A stretch of 56,778 nt of DNA from Thermus tengchongensis (GCF_021462405.1 NZ_JAKEDU010000011.1:1-56778), one strand, 5' to 3'. Positions 9,487 to 17,947 are shown, counted from the first letter of the stretch. The notes: generated by a model not told the origin, from the letters alone. Program-made: numbers and translations.

Positions 9487-10491
9487 TCAGGAGGGGTTCC
9501 GCAGGCGCTGGAGGAAGAAGAGGCCAAGGCCCAGGAAACCCAGCACCTCCCCGATCCCCACCCCCCGCCCCAGGGCGGGGAGCACGTACCAGGCCAGGTG
9601 CAGAAGGCGGAAAAGGGGAATCCAAAGGGCCACGGGCAGGAGAAACCGGGCCTCCCGCTTGGGCAGGTTGGTGAGAAGGTAGAGGAAAGGGAGGAGGAAC
9701 CCACCTACGGCCCATAGGGCGGCCACCCCTCCCCAAGGACCCTCCAGCCGCTTCAGGTAGAACTCCACCTCGTGGGGCAGGTCCCCGCCCCAGACGATGA
9801 TGAGGGTGGTGGCCTCCACGTAGATCCAAATGATGGACAGGGCCAGAAGGAGGTTGGTATGGTTCTGGGCCTGGCCCATAAGGGCCGCCGTACCCTGGCG
9901 GGCGGCCAAGGCCACGGCCACGGCCAGGGCCAGGAGGGTGGCGGAGAGGAGGAGGATGGCCCCAAAGGAGGCGGAGTAGAAGTGGGCCTCGAGGGCCATG
10001 AAGAGGTCATAGGTGAGGAAGGTGGCGGCGGCGAAGGTGAGGGGCAGCCCCCAGGCCCCCACCTCGGAGCGGTGCTCCCCGGGTTTCAGCTTCAGGAGTA
10101 CCCAGGAGAAGAGGGTGAAGAAGAGGACGTAGCGCAGGAGCATGAAGGGGGCGTTCAGGTACCCCTCGCGGTGGGCCAGGATGGGGTCCAGGCTGGCCCC
10201 CGGCCGGGCCCAGGGAAAGAGCTCCGGCAGGAAGAGGAAGAAGGGAAGGCCCAACAAGCCCATGAGGGGAAGGGTCCGGGCCAGGGGGTAGAGGTAAGGC
10301 TCCAAGGGTACCCCCCAGCGGCTCTGCAGGGCGTTGTGCAGGAGGAGGAGCAAAAGCGCCCCCAGGGAAAGCAGGAGGAAGAAGGCGAAGGGGAAGTAGG
10401 CGGCGGGGGCCCCGAAGAGGAAGGCCAAGGCGTAGAGCAGAAGGCCCAGGTAAAAGGCTCCAGAGCGGCCCACTTCAATAGACCTCTGCAT
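9487..10491 (-). CDS. actF: Alternative complex III membrane subunit ActF
   Basis: 334 residues with about ten hydrophobic transmembrane segments and no cofactor motif. By position (last of six genes) and by its ActF/ActC-like membrane character it is the small quinone-side membrane subunit of alternative complex III. It overlaps the actE 3' end by 17 bases, showing tight coupling. The SQR gene follows on the same strand after about 120 bases. Confidence 0.8.
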   Translation of the reverse strand: MQRSIEVGRSGAFYLGLLLYALAFLFGAPAAYFPFAFFLLLSLGALLLLLLHNALQSRWGVPLEPYLYPLARTLPLMGLLGLPFFLFLPELFPWARPGASLDPILAHREGYLNAPFMLLRYVLFFTLFSWVLLKLKPGEHRSEVGAWGLPLTFAAATFLTYDLFMALEAHFYSASFGAILLLSATLLALAVAVALAARQGTAALMGQAQNHTNLLLALSIIWIYVEATTLIIVWGGDLPHEVEFYLKRLEGPWGGVAALWAVGGFLLPFLYLLTNLPKREARFLLPVALWIPLFRLLHLAWYVLPALGRGVGIGEVLGFLGLGLFFLQRLRNPS

Positions 10492-10990
10492 TCACCACCT
10501 CCAGGGGGCAGGCCTCCATCTGGAGGCACTGCTTGATGTAGCGGGCGATGAGCCAGCGCTCCCTCTCCGGGATGCGGCTCTTGTAGGAGAGCATGCGGCC
10601 AAAGCCGTTGGTGGCGGCAAAGTAGAAGTAGCCCTCGGGCATGGCCTTCACCGCTGGATCCAGCAAGGAGCGGGGCTTGGGCATCCCCAAGGGGATCACC
10701 CGCCCGTCCCCCTCCCCGTTAAGCCCGTGGCAGATGGCACAGAAGGAGCGGTAGAGGACCTTGCCCCGCAAAAGCTCCCCCTCCGTGAAGGTGAAGGGGT
10801 TGTCGGCAAACCCCCCCTCGGGCTTGAGCCCGGTACGCACCTCCAGGTTCAGGTTCTCCCCGAAGCGCACCCGTTCCGGGGCCACCTGGACCTGCAAAGG
10901 GGCTTCCCGAAAGGGCTTCACCTTGGGCTGGTCCCACATCCAGCCGCAGGCGGAAAGGAGAGGAAGAAGGAGAAGGAGGAGCCTAATCAC
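10475..10990 (-). CDS. actE: Alternative complex III monoheme cytochrome c ActE
   Basis: 171 residues. The N-terminus is a lipoprotein signal peptide ending LLSAC (lipid Cys15), so the protein is anchored on the outside of the membrane. One heme site CAICH (residues 84-88) is present; a Met for the sixth ligand is likely among those after residue 100. ActE hands electrons from the complex to a terminal oxidase. It overlaps actD by 8 bases and actF by 17. Confidence 0.88.
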   Translation of the reverse strand: MIRLLLLLLPLLSACGWMWDQPKVKPFREAPLQVQVAPERVRFGENLNLEVRTGLKPEGGFADNPFTFTEGELLRGKVLYRSFCAICHGLNGEGDGRVIPLGMPKPRSLLDPAVKAMPEGYFYFAATNGFGRMLSYKSRIPERERWLIARYIKQCLQMEACPLEVVNAEVY

Positions 10991-11501
10991 GCCGCACCTC
11001 CTCCACCTCCGCCCCCAGTTCCCGCAGAAGGGCCTTGGTGCTCTCCAGGTCGAACCGGGGGTCTGTGGCGTAGACGAAGACCCCGTACTCGTCCAAAAGG
11101 ACCCGCACGTACTCCTTGGCCCGCACCGCGGGGTGGGCGGCCAGGGGGAGGCCGTTTATGTACAGGAGAAAGAGGAAGATCCCCACGGTGATGGTGAGGA
11201 TGGTGAGCTCAAAGGTCACGGGAATGAAGGCGGGCCAGCCCAACAGGGGCTTGCCCCCGGCGTTGTGGGGATAGTCCAAGGTGGTGTAGATCTGGAGGAA
11301 AAGCCCCAGGCCCACCCCCAAGACCCCCAGACCGAAGGCGATCCAGGGAATGCGCCCGTCCCCACCCAGCACCTCCTCTATGCCCTCCACGGGGTTTGGG
11401 GCGAGGGCCTCGAGGTGGCGGTATCCCCTTCCCTTGAGCACCCTCAAGGCCTCCAAAAGCCTTTCCGCCGAGTCAAAGTAGGCCATGAGTCCATACAGCA
11501 T
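10983..11501 (-). CDS. actD: Alternative complex III subunit ActD
   Basis: 172 residues with two transmembrane helices (about residues 52-72 and 92-115) flanked by soluble regions. It matches the DUF3341/ActD family: an N-terminal MYGLMAYFDSAERLLEA-like region, then the two helices with a conserved GGKPLLGWPAFIPV loop. ActD is a structural subunit without cofactors. It starts 9 bases after actC stops. Confidence 0.87.
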   Translation of the reverse strand: MLYGLMAYFDSAERLLEALRVLKGRGYRHLEALAPNPVEGIEEVLGGDGRIPWIAFGLGVLGVGLGLFLQIYTTLDYPHNAGGKPLLGWPAFIPVTFELTILTITVGIFLFLLYINGLPLAAHPAVRAKEYVRVLLDEYGVFVYATDPRFDLESTKALLRELGAEVEEVRRD

Positions 11502-11510
11502 GGGCCCCTC

Positions 11511-12863
11511 CTAGTGCTTTCTCAGGCGGTGGAACAGGTGGACCATCTCCGCCACGGCGATGGGGGGGAAGATGCGGATGAAAAGGGAAAGACCGAAGAG
11601 GAAGAAGCCGATGGTCCCGAGGAAGAGGGTCCAGTCCACCCAGGTGGGGTAGTAAAGCTGGAAGTTCCCGGGGAGGAAGTCGTGGGACAGGCTGATCACC
11701 ACGATCACGAAGCGCTCCAGCCACATGCCCACGTTGGCCAGGATGGAGAAGACGAAAAGCCAGGTGAGGTTCTTGCGGAAGCGGGGGAACCAAAGGGTCT
11801 GCAAGAGGACCACGTTGATGAGCATCATGGCCCAGTAGTAGGGGGCATAAGGCCCGGTCATGCGCCAAACCTGCTGCGCCCACTCCGCAGGCTCCCCCGC
11901 GTACCAGGCGATGAAGATCTCCAGGAGGTAGATGTAGGCCACCCCAAGCCCCGAGGCCAGGGTCACCTTGGCCATCCAGTCCAGGTGGCGGTCGGTGATC
12001 ACCCCCTCCAGCCGGTACCACTTCCTTAGGGGGATGATGAGGGTCAGGGCCATGGCGAAGCCCGAGTAGATGGCCCCTGCGGCGAAGAAGGGGGGGAAGA
12101 CGGTGAGGTGCCATCCCGGCACCAGGCCATAGGCGAAGTCCATGCTCACCACCGAGTGCACGGAGATCACCACTGGGGTAGCCAGGCCTGCCAGGAGCAC
12201 GTACACCGCCCGGTAGCGCTGCCAGTGGACGGCGTTGCCCGTCCAGCCCAGGGAAAGCCAACCGTAAAACTTACGGCGCCACCCCCTGCTCCGCTCCCGC
12301 AACAGGGCCAGGTCGGGGATCAGGCCCAGGTAGAGGAAGAGGGTGGAGATGGTGATGTAGGTCATGATGGCCAGCACGTCCCAGGAGAGGGGGCTCTTGT
12401 ACTGGGGCCAGAGGGCCATGTGGGTGGGGTAGGGCATGACCCAGTAGAAGTGCTGGGGCCGGCCCATGTGGATGAGGGGGAAGGTGGCCGCGGCCAGGAT
12501 GGCGAAGAAGGTCATGGCCTCGGTGACCCGGTTCAGGGAGTCCCGCCAGTTCTGGCGCATGAGGACCAGGATGGCGCTGATCAGGGTCCCCGCGTGGCCG
12601 ATGCCGATCCACCAGACGAAGTGCACGATGTCCAGCCCCCAGGCCACGGGCTGGTTGATGCCCCAGGTGCCCAGGCCTTTGACGAAGGTGACGAAGATGG
12701 CGTAGAGCCAGACTAGGGTCAGGGCCGCCCCCACGGCCACCACCACCTTCCAGGGCCGGGGCGGAGGCTTTTCCACGGGCTCCAAGAGCTTTTCCACCAG
12801 GGTCCTTTCCGTCCACTCCCCTTGGATCAGGTCGCGGTCGGGGTGGGGTTCCTTATGCGCCAT
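11511..12863 (-). CDS. actC: Alternative complex III quinol-binding membrane subunit ActC
   Basis: 450 residues, NrfD/PsrC-like with about ten transmembrane helices; conserved pieces include IGIGHAGTLISAIL and the helix with VHSVVSMDF. ActC forms the quinol oxidation site together with ActB's iron-sulfur domain. It begins inside the 3' end of actB (11-base overlap). Confidence 0.9.
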   Translation of the reverse strand: MAHKEPHPDRDLIQGEWTERTLVEKLLEPVEKPPPRPWKVVVAVGAALTLVWLYAIFVTFVKGLGTWGINQPVAWGLDIVHFVWWIGIGHAGTLISAILVLMRQNWRDSLNRVTEAMTFFAILAAATFPLIHMGRPQHFYWVMPYPTHMALWPQYKSPLSWDVLAIMTYITISTLFLYLGLIPDLALLRERSRGWRRKFYGWLSLGWTGNAVHWQRYRAVYVLLAGLATPVVISVHSVVSMDFAYGLVPGWHLTVFPPFFAAGAIYSGFAMALTLIIPLRKWYRLEGVITDRHLDWMAKVTLASGLGVAYIYLLEIFIAWYAGEPAEWAQQVWRMTGPYAPYYWAMMLINVVLLQTLWFPRFRKNLTWLFVFSILANVGMWLERFVIVVISLSHDFLPGNFQLYYPTWVDWTLFLGTIGFFLFGLSLFIRIFPPIAVAEMVHLFHRLRKH

Positions 12864-15492
12864 GCTTCCCCTCCTTCAGCTTGGGATTGGGGTTTTTCAG
12901 GTGGGCCAGGTAGGTGGTGCGGGGCCAGGTGTTGGCTTCCTCCAGCAGGGTGTAGTGCCGCCCCTCCTTGCGGTGGGACTGGATGGGGTCCTCGGGGTCC
13001 AGGAGGTCCCCGAAGTGGATGGCCTTCCCCGGGCAGACCTCCTGGCAGGCGGTCTTGATCTCCCCGGTGCGGATCTTCCGCCCCTCCTGAGCTGCCCGGG
13101 CCCGGGTGGTTTCAATGCGCTGCACGCAGTAGGTGCACTTCTCCATCACCCCGCGGCTCCGCACCGTCACCTCGGGGTTCATGAGGAGGGAGAGGGGGCT
13201 TTCCTTAGCCCTTCTGGGGTCCCCCTTGCCCACGAAGGCCTCCCCGTAGGGGAAGAAGTTGAAGCGCCTCGCCTTGTAGGGGCAGTTGGCGGAGCAGTAC
13301 TTGGTGCCCACGCAGCGGTTGTAGACCATAAGGTTCAAGCCCTCGCTGGAGTGCTCCGTGGCCGCCACTGGGCAGACCGCCTCACAGGGTGCCTTTTCGC
13401 AGTGCTGGCACATCACCGGCTGGTGCACCACCCCCTCCTCGGCGAAGTAGCGGTCCACGCGGATCCAGTGCATCTCCCGCCCCTTGGCCACCTCCTCCTT
13501 GCCCACCACGGGGATGTTGTTCTCCACCTGGCAGGCCAGGGTGCAAAGCCCACACCCCAGGCAGCGGCTGAGGTCCACGGTCATGGCCCAGGCGTGTTCC
13601 CCCTGGGGCCAGGGGGGGTAGAAGGAGATCCGCTTCTCCTTCTCCGGCTCGGCCTCGAGGGCCTGGGCCTCCTCCATCACCTTCACCGCCTCCACCTCGC
13701 CCAAGTACCCGTGGTACTGGGTGGACACCAAGGGGTAATGCCGGCCCGTGGCAGCCACCTCCATGGGCCAGACCACCCCTTCAGGGTGGAAGAAGTGGGA
13801 GAGGGGAGCCACCCCGCTCCCCTTGGGCAGACCGGGCAGAGGCCAAAGGGGCAGAAGGGCCTCCTTCCCCCCCGCCTTAACCCGTAGGAGGGGGCGCTTG
13901 GGATCCGCCTTCCGCTCCCTGGCCCGGATATCCCCTAAGAGGCCCAGGGCCTCGGTATCCTCCTCCCCAAGGAGCAGGGCCCCATCCCAGACCAGGCGGC
14001 TCAGGGGCCGGGGTAGCTCTTGCAAATAGGGGTTGTCGCGGTAGCGCCCGTCAAAGAGGCTGAAGTCGGGGCGGAGGGTGAGCTCCAGGGGGGCCTCCGC
14101 CCGCAAGGGGGGCAGGCGGCCTTCTAGCCCAGGGCGTACCGCCACAGGCACCTCTTCCGCTTCCGCCAAGGGCCTCCCCTCCGTCAGGGCCCGCTTCTCC
14201 TCGGGGGAAAGGGCGGGCAGCTCCTCCCCTAAAAGCCCCGCCAGCACCTCCTCCAGGCTCTTCCCGCCCCAGAGGGGTTGGATGAGGGCCTGGGCAGGCC
14301 AGAGCCGGCCCTCGGCATCCCGGTGCTGACCGGAGGCCTCAAGAGCATGGGCCAAGGGCAGGCTCCAACCGGCCCCCTGGTGGGGATAGAGGGAAAGGAC
14401 TGCGGAAAAGGCCTTGCCCGAAAGGTTGGGCAAGGGTCCCTCCGCCGCCCACACCAGGCGCTCGGCCCCCTCGGCCTGGGAAAAGGCTTTGGGGGTAGCC
14501 GCCTCCTTCTCCGGGGGCTCCACATAGCGCACCGGGGCCTTAAGGACCTGGTTGATGGCCATGACCAGGGCCTGGGCCCCCGGGGAAAGCTGGGGCCCGG
14601 CCAAGACCACCCCGCCCCTTTGCAGGTCCTCCGCCAAGGCCGAGAGAAACCCCCCGTAGTCCGAGGCGGGGGTCCCCTGGACCACCCCCAGGGTCTGGGC
14701 CAGGGCCAGGGCAAAGGCCTCCACCTGGCTGGGCTTCAAGGCCAAGCGGTGGTCCGCCATGCTGCCCAAAAGGCTTGCCCCGCTTTCCACCGCATAGATG
14801 CGGTTCATGGGGGGAAGGCGCCTTTGGCTTAGGGCCGCCCACCAGAGGTAACCCGCCGGGTGCTCGTGCGCCTCCACATCCAGAAGGAGCACCGTCCCCG
14901 CCCGCTCCGGGGTGTACACGGGCCAGGCCCTCCGCCCGAAGGCCAGCTCCGCTCCCAGGTAGAGGTTCTCCAGGCTCCAAGCCTCAAACCGGGCCACCCG
15001 GAGGTTGGGGAAGCGGGCCTGGGCTCTTTCCAACAGGCCCTCGAGCCTAGGGGAGGTGGTGCGGGGCAGGACCAGAAGGGTCTCCCCCTCCGCCAAGGCC
15101 TTCCGCCAGGCCTGGTAGAAGCCTTCCCAATCCGGGGTCTTCCCCTGGCGGGCCGGGTCGTAGAGGGCGTATAGCCCCGCCAGGGGATAGGGGCTCATGG
15201 CCCTTTCCAAAGGCGCCAGGAAGAGGGGCCTTTCCTGGTAGACCTTTACCCGCACCGGCTCGGCAAAGCCGGCATGGACCGTGGCGGTGACGAACTCCGC
15301 CTCTCCCCCCTCCACCACCCATTCCGGCTGGCGCACGTAGGGTACCCCCTTCCGCCGCACCACCGGGGTACAGGCGGCCAGGGACAAAAGCCCCAAAGCC
15401 AAGAACCCCCGCCGGGACACAGGGCCAAAGGGAAACTCCTCACGGAAGAGCTCCCGCTCCAAAGCCTCTTCATAACCGCGCCGTTCCCTCAT
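12853..15492 (-). CDS. actB: Alternative complex III iron-sulfur protein ActB
   Basis: 879 residues. A Tat-type signal (SRRGFLALG) is followed by a lipobox ending LAAC, so the mature protein is a folded, lipid-anchored exported protein. The first two thirds resemble a molybdopterin oxidoreductase without the cofactor, as in all ActB proteins. The last third has four cysteine clusters (CLGCGLCTLACQ; CQHCEKAPCEAVCP; CVGTKYCSANCP; CTYCVQR with CQEVCP) for one [3Fe-4S] and three [4Fe-4S] centres. It receives electrons from quinol at ActC. Normal length for a fused B subunit. Confidence 0.92.
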   Translation of the reverse strand: MRERRGYEEALERELFREEFPFGPVSRRGFLALGLLSLAACTPVVRRKGVPYVRQPEWVVEGGEAEFVTATVHAGFAEPVRVKVYQERPLFLAPLERAMSPYPLAGLYALYDPARQGKTPDWEGFYQAWRKALAEGETLLVLPRTTSPRLEGLLERAQARFPNLRVARFEAWSLENLYLGAELAFGRRAWPVYTPERAGTVLLLDVEAHEHPAGYLWWAALSQRRLPPMNRIYAVESGASLLGSMADHRLALKPSQVEAFALALAQTLGVVQGTPASDYGGFLSALAEDLQRGGVVLAGPQLSPGAQALVMAINQVLKAPVRYVEPPEKEAATPKAFSQAEGAERLVWAAEGPLPNLSGKAFSAVLSLYPHQGAGWSLPLAHALEASGQHRDAEGRLWPAQALIQPLWGGKSLEEVLAGLLGEELPALSPEEKRALTEGRPLAEAEEVPVAVRPGLEGRLPPLRAEAPLELTLRPDFSLFDGRYRDNPYLQELPRPLSRLVWDGALLLGEEDTEALGLLGDIRARERKADPKRPLLRVKAGGKEALLPLWPLPGLPKGSGVAPLSHFFHPEGVVWPMEVAATGRHYPLVSTQYHGYLGEVEAVKVMEEAQALEAEPEKEKRISFYPPWPQGEHAWAMTVDLSRCLGCGLCTLACQVENNIPVVGKEEVAKGREMHWIRVDRYFAEEGVVHQPVMCQHCEKAPCEAVCPVAATEHSSEGLNLMVYNRCVGTKYCSANCPYKARRFNFFPYGEAFVGKGDPRRAKESPLSLLMNPEVTVRSRGVMEKCTYCVQRIETTRARAAQEGRKIRTGEIKTACQEVCPGKAIHFGDLLDPEDPIQSHRKEGRHYTLLEEANTWPRTTYLAHLKNPNPKLKEGKHGA

Positions 15493-15500
15493 GAAGCCTC

Positions 15501-16136
15501 CTAGCGGTGACAGGTGTTGCAGCTGGTAAGGGCCTCCGCCGAGCGCACCTTATAGAGTTCCTTGAGCTTCTTGCCCAGCTCGGGATCCGGGGTGTAGGCC
15601 ATGTTGAAGACCTGCTCCCTCGGCCTGAGGTGGGCTTCCGGCTGGCGGTGGCAGTCCAGGCAGAACTTCATGGTGAAGGCCTGGGGCTGGCGGACCACCA
15701 CCATCTGGTCCACCCGGCCATGGCACTCGGCACACCCCACCCCCTTGGCCACATGGGCCCCGTGGTGGAAGTAGACGAAGTCCGGCAGGTTGATGACCCG
15801 GTTCCAGCGCAAGGGCTCCCCCGTTTCCCAGCTTTGCCGCACCAGGGCCAGGTTGGGGCTATCGGGTTTGATGAAGGTGTGGCAGGTCATGCAGGTTTCT
15901 GTGGAGGGAAGTCCGGCGTAGGCAGCATGTTCCACGGCCGAGTGACAGTAGCGGCAGGAAAGCCCCAAGCCTCCGGCGTGGAAGGCGTGGCTGAAGGGCA
16001 CGGGCTGCTCCACGGGCTGGGTGCGGTACTCAAAAGCCCCCACCGCCACCCCGGAAAAGACCACCACCAGTAGCGCAAATACCCCCAGAACCGTTCCCCA
16101 GAAGAGGGTCCTTACCCATCGGTTGCGCCGCCGCAT
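15501..16136 (-). CDS. actA: Alternative complex III pentaheme cytochrome c ActA
   Basis: 211 residues: one N-terminal transmembrane anchor (residues 11-34), then five CxxCH heme sites at residues 61, 82, 135, 159 and 206, exactly the ActA pattern. The start at 16136 is chosen for its strong GGAGGTGGC ribosome site; a start 36 bases earlier is open but lacks one. First gene of the operon actABCDEF, which replaces the cytochrome bc1 complex by moving electrons from menaquinol to cytochrome c or an oxidase. Confidence 0.92.
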   Translation of the reverse strand: MRRRNRWVRTLFWGTVLGVFALLVVVFSGVAVGAFEYRTQPVEQPVPFSHAFHAGGLGLSCRYCHSAVEHAAYAGLPSTETCMTCHTFIKPDSPNLALVRQSWETGEPLRWNRVINLPDFVYFHHGAHVAKGVGCAECHGRVDQMVVVRQPQAFTMKFCLDCHRQPEAHLRPREQVFNMAYTPDPELGKKLKELYKVRSAEALTSCNTCHR

Positions 16137-16159
16137 GCCACCTCCGGTCTTAAGGGCCA

Positions 16160-16188
16160 AGGCTACGGGCAAAGGGGCAAGGGGTCAA
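16160..16188 (-). promoter_or_regulatory. Promoter of the act operon
   Basis: On the minus strand TTGACC (plus-strand 16183-16188), 17-bp spacer, TAGCCT (16160-16165). Transcription would start near 16153, some 17 bases before the actA ATG, leaving room for its ribosome site. Confidence 0.55.
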
Positions 16189-16282
16189 TCAAGGGGCGTG
16201 GGTTTTTTCATAAGCGAATGGAACCTACCCGTGCCTACCCTTTAGCAAGGTCTTCTAATGGGTACACTAGCGGAAAGGGGAA

Positions 16283-16296
16283 GGGACAAATGTCCC
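16283..16296. promoter_or_regulatory. 14-bp perfect palindrome, possible operator
   Basis: GGGACA-AA-TGTCCC, between the divergent act operon and tRNA-Leu, 15 bp before the tRNA -35 box. Regulator unknown. Confidence 0.3.
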
Positions 16297-16311
16297 AAAC
16301 TCCGGCAAACC

Positions 16312-16339
16312 TTGACAAGGAGGAGGCTTTTGCTAAACT
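16312..16339 (+). promoter_or_regulatory. Promoter of tRNA-Leu
   Basis: Perfect TTGACA (16312-16317), 16-bp spacer, TAAACT (16334-16339). Transcription would begin about 19 bases before the tRNA. Confidence 0.65.
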
Positions 16340-16364
16340 AAGGCTTGCGCGTAAGGCGCACCCT

Positions 16365-16451
16365 GCCGGGATGGTGGAACTGGTAGACACGCCATCTTGA
16401 GGGGGTGGTGCCCGCAAGGGCGTGCGGGTTCAAGTCCCGCTCCCGGCACCA
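16365..16451 (+). tRNA. tRNA-Leu (GAG)
   Basis: Class II tRNA of 87 bases. Acceptor stem GCCGGGA/TCCCGGC, D arm with GGTAGAC, anticodon loop TTGAGGG giving anticodon GAG (reads CUC and CUU), a long variable arm with stem GCCC/GGGC, and T arm GCGGG-TTCAAGT-CCCGC. The discriminator is A and CCA is encoded. It is a single tRNA with its own promoter and terminator. Confidence 0.95.
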
Positions 16452-16454
16452 AAG

Positions 16455-16478
16455 AGGCCCTTTGGGGCCTTTTTCCTT
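16455..16478 (+). terminator. Terminator of tRNA-Leu
   Basis: Six-pair stem AGGCCC/GGGCCT (16455-16460 with 16465-16470), four-base loop, tail TTTTCCTTT. It ends directly before the tsaE start codon. Confidence 0.8.
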
Positions 16479-16479
16479 T

Positions 16480-16950
16480 ATGCGGCTTCTCCTAGAGCGC
16501 ACCCTCAAGACCCTCGAGGACACCCAGGCCCTGGCCCGGGAAGCCCTGGCCCTTTTTCCCCCGGGGGCCCTGGTGGTCTTGGAGGGCCCTTTGGGTGCGG
16601 GCAAGACCACCTTCGTCCGCTTTCTGGCCGAGGCCTTGGGCTTTAAGGGAAGGGTGACCAGCCCCAGCTACACCCTCATCCACACCTACCCCACCCCGGA
16701 AGGCCCCCTGGCCCATGCGGACCTCTACCGCCTAAATGACCAGAGGGCCCTTCTGCCCCAGCTGGAGGCCGCCCGGGAAGGGGCCCGCCTTCTCCTGGTG
16801 GAGTGGGGGGACCCTGGCCTCCTCGAGGCCGATTTCCTCCTGCGCTTCAGCCCCCAAGGGGAGGTGCGCCGGGCCGAGCTATGGCACCTCCACCCCGGCC
16901 AGGAGGAGGGCATCCAGCAAGGCCTCCCGCCCGGCCCGCCCGGCGAATAG
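16480..16950 (+). CDS. tsaE: tRNA threonylcarbamoyladenosine biosynthesis ATPase TsaE
   Basis: 156 residues with the P-loop GPLGAGKTT (residues 36-44) and the TsaE motifs SPSYTLIHTYP and HADLYRL. TsaE is the ATPase that drives turnover of the TsaB-TsaD complex making t6A in ANN-decoding tRNAs. The ATG lies only two bases after the tRNA-Leu terminator tail and no ribosome site or -10 is visible, so expression may depend on terminator read-through. The 3' end overlaps the convergent thioredoxin gene by 72 bases. Confidence 0.9.
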   Translation: MRLLLERTLKTLEDTQALAREALALFPPGALVVLEGPLGAGKTTFVRFLAEALGFKGRVTSPSYTLIHTYPTPEGPLAHADLYRLNDQRALLPQLEAAREGARLLLVEWGDPGLLEADFLLRFSPQGEVRRAELWHLHPGQEEGIQQGLPPGPPGE

Positions 16951-17367
16951 GGCCACCACCTTGCCTTCGGCATCCACCACGAAGGTCCAAGGCTGGCCCA
17001 CCACCTTGAAGCGGTTGGCCACCTCGGGGGGTTTGTCCTTCTCCGAGGCCAGCAAGGGAATGAACCGGGGAAAGGCCTTCATGTACTCCAGCACCACCTC
17101 CTTGGTGTCCTTGGGCTCCCGGCTGATCACATAGAAGGGCACCCGGGTTTCCTCCGCCACCTGGTAAAGCCCTGGGAACTCCGCCTTGCACACCGGGCAC
17201 CAGCTGGCCCAGAAGACAATGACCGCAGGCTTCTTCATGGTGGCGGGGGTAATAAGGTTGCCCTTGGGATCCAGAAGGGCGAACTCGGGCAGGCGCTGGC
17301 CCGGCTGCACCGCAAGAGCCAGGCCGAGAAGCAACCAACCCACTCCCCCTAGCCATCGCTTGACCAT
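16879..17367 (-). CDS. TlpA-type exported thioredoxin
   Basis: 162 residues: signal peptide/anchor (residues 1-21), then a thioredoxin fold with redox motif WCPVC (Cys57, Cys60) and cis-Pro loop GQPWTFVVD. The N-terminal placement and the motif fit TlpA/ResA-like proteins that reduce disulfides outside the membrane, for example in cytochrome c maturation; the nearby cytochrome genes make that plausible but do not prove it. A TAAACA box lies 8 bases before the ATG, with TTTACA 18 bp further up. Confidence 0.8.
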   Translation of the reverse strand: MVKRWLGGVGWLLLGLALAVQPGQRLPEFALLDPKGNLITPATMKKPAVIVFWASWCPVCKAEFPGLYQVAEETRVPFYVISREPKDTKEVVLEYMKAFPRFIPLLASEKDKPPEVANRFKVVGQPWTFVVDAEGKVVALFAGRAGREALLDALLLAGVEVP

Positions 17368-17375
17368 GCTTCCAT

Positions 17376-17405
17376 TGTTTACCCTAGCGGGGATGGGTAT
17401 GTAAA
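17376..17405 (-). promoter_or_regulatory. Candidate promoter of the TlpA-type gene
   Basis: On the minus strand TTTACA (plus-strand 17400-17405), 18-bp spacer, TAAACA (17376-17381), 8 bases before the ATG. Leaderless or nearly so. Confidence 0.4.
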
Positions 17406-17410
17406 CCACC

Positions 17411-17911
17411 TCACCTTGGCCGCCGCAGGCGCTTAAGGTCGTGGTCAGGCCAGATGCCATCCGCCACCAGGTGGAGCCACTGGGAAAGGTAGTAGCCCAG
17501 GAGGGCCGAGCCCCAGACCTCGGGGGGCCAGGGGGGGAGGCGGAGGGTAAAGGGCATCCCCAAGTGGGCCGCCACCCCCTGGGCCAGGAGGAAAAGCCCT
17601 CCGAGGAGGGCCGCCAGGTAGCCCAACCGGGTCAGGGGCCCCAGGACCCAGGTGTGGGAAAGCCCCCGGTGGCGGAAAAGCCAGCCATAAGGGCGCCAGA
17701 AAAGGCCCAAAAGGCCCCAGCGGCGCTGGGACCGCGTGCCCTTCTCCGCCAGGTCCAGATCAGGGGAAAGGAGGAAGGTACCCGCCAGATAAGCCAGGGT
17801 GAAGGCCAAGCCCTGGGGGTCCTCCGGCGAGCCCCCGTAGGCCAGGTAGACCACCGCCCCCCCGCCCAGGACCGCCAGGTTGATGGCCTCGTGCACCCGC
17901 CCCGAGGGCAT
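17411..17911 (-). CDS. DUF2227-like membrane metal-binding protein
   Basis: 166 residues with four or so hydrophobic segments and conserved polar motifs SPDLDL, HRGLSHT and LHLVADGIWPDHD, the pattern of DUF2227 and of YdjM-like membrane metal-dependent hydrolases. Histidines and aspartates on the cytoplasmic edge probably bind metal. The substrate is not known. ATG six bases after a TAACAT -10 box (plus-strand 17918-17923). Confidence 0.7.
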   Translation of the reverse strand: MPSGRVHEAINLAVLGGGAVVYLAYGGSPEDPQGLAFTLAYLAGTFLLSPDLDLAEKGTRSQRRWGLLGLFWRPYGWLFRHRGLSHTWVLGPLTRLGYLAALLGGLFLLAQGVAAHLGMPFTLRLPPWPPEVWGSALLGYYLSQWLHLVADGIWPDHDLKRLRRPR

Positions 17912-17917
17912 AGGGCC

Positions 17918-17923
17918 ATGTTA
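17918..17923 (-). promoter_or_regulatory. Leaderless -10 box of the DUF2227-like gene
   Basis: TAACAT on the minus strand, six bases before the ATG. Confidence 0.45.
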
Positions 17924-17947
17924 CCGGAGAAGGAGATCCCGCCCTCC

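Noticed and set aside
10761..12029. Long plus-strand frame opposite actC, actD and actE
   Set aside because: Antisense shadow; composition is His/Gly/Glu-rich as expected from reversed membrane codons.
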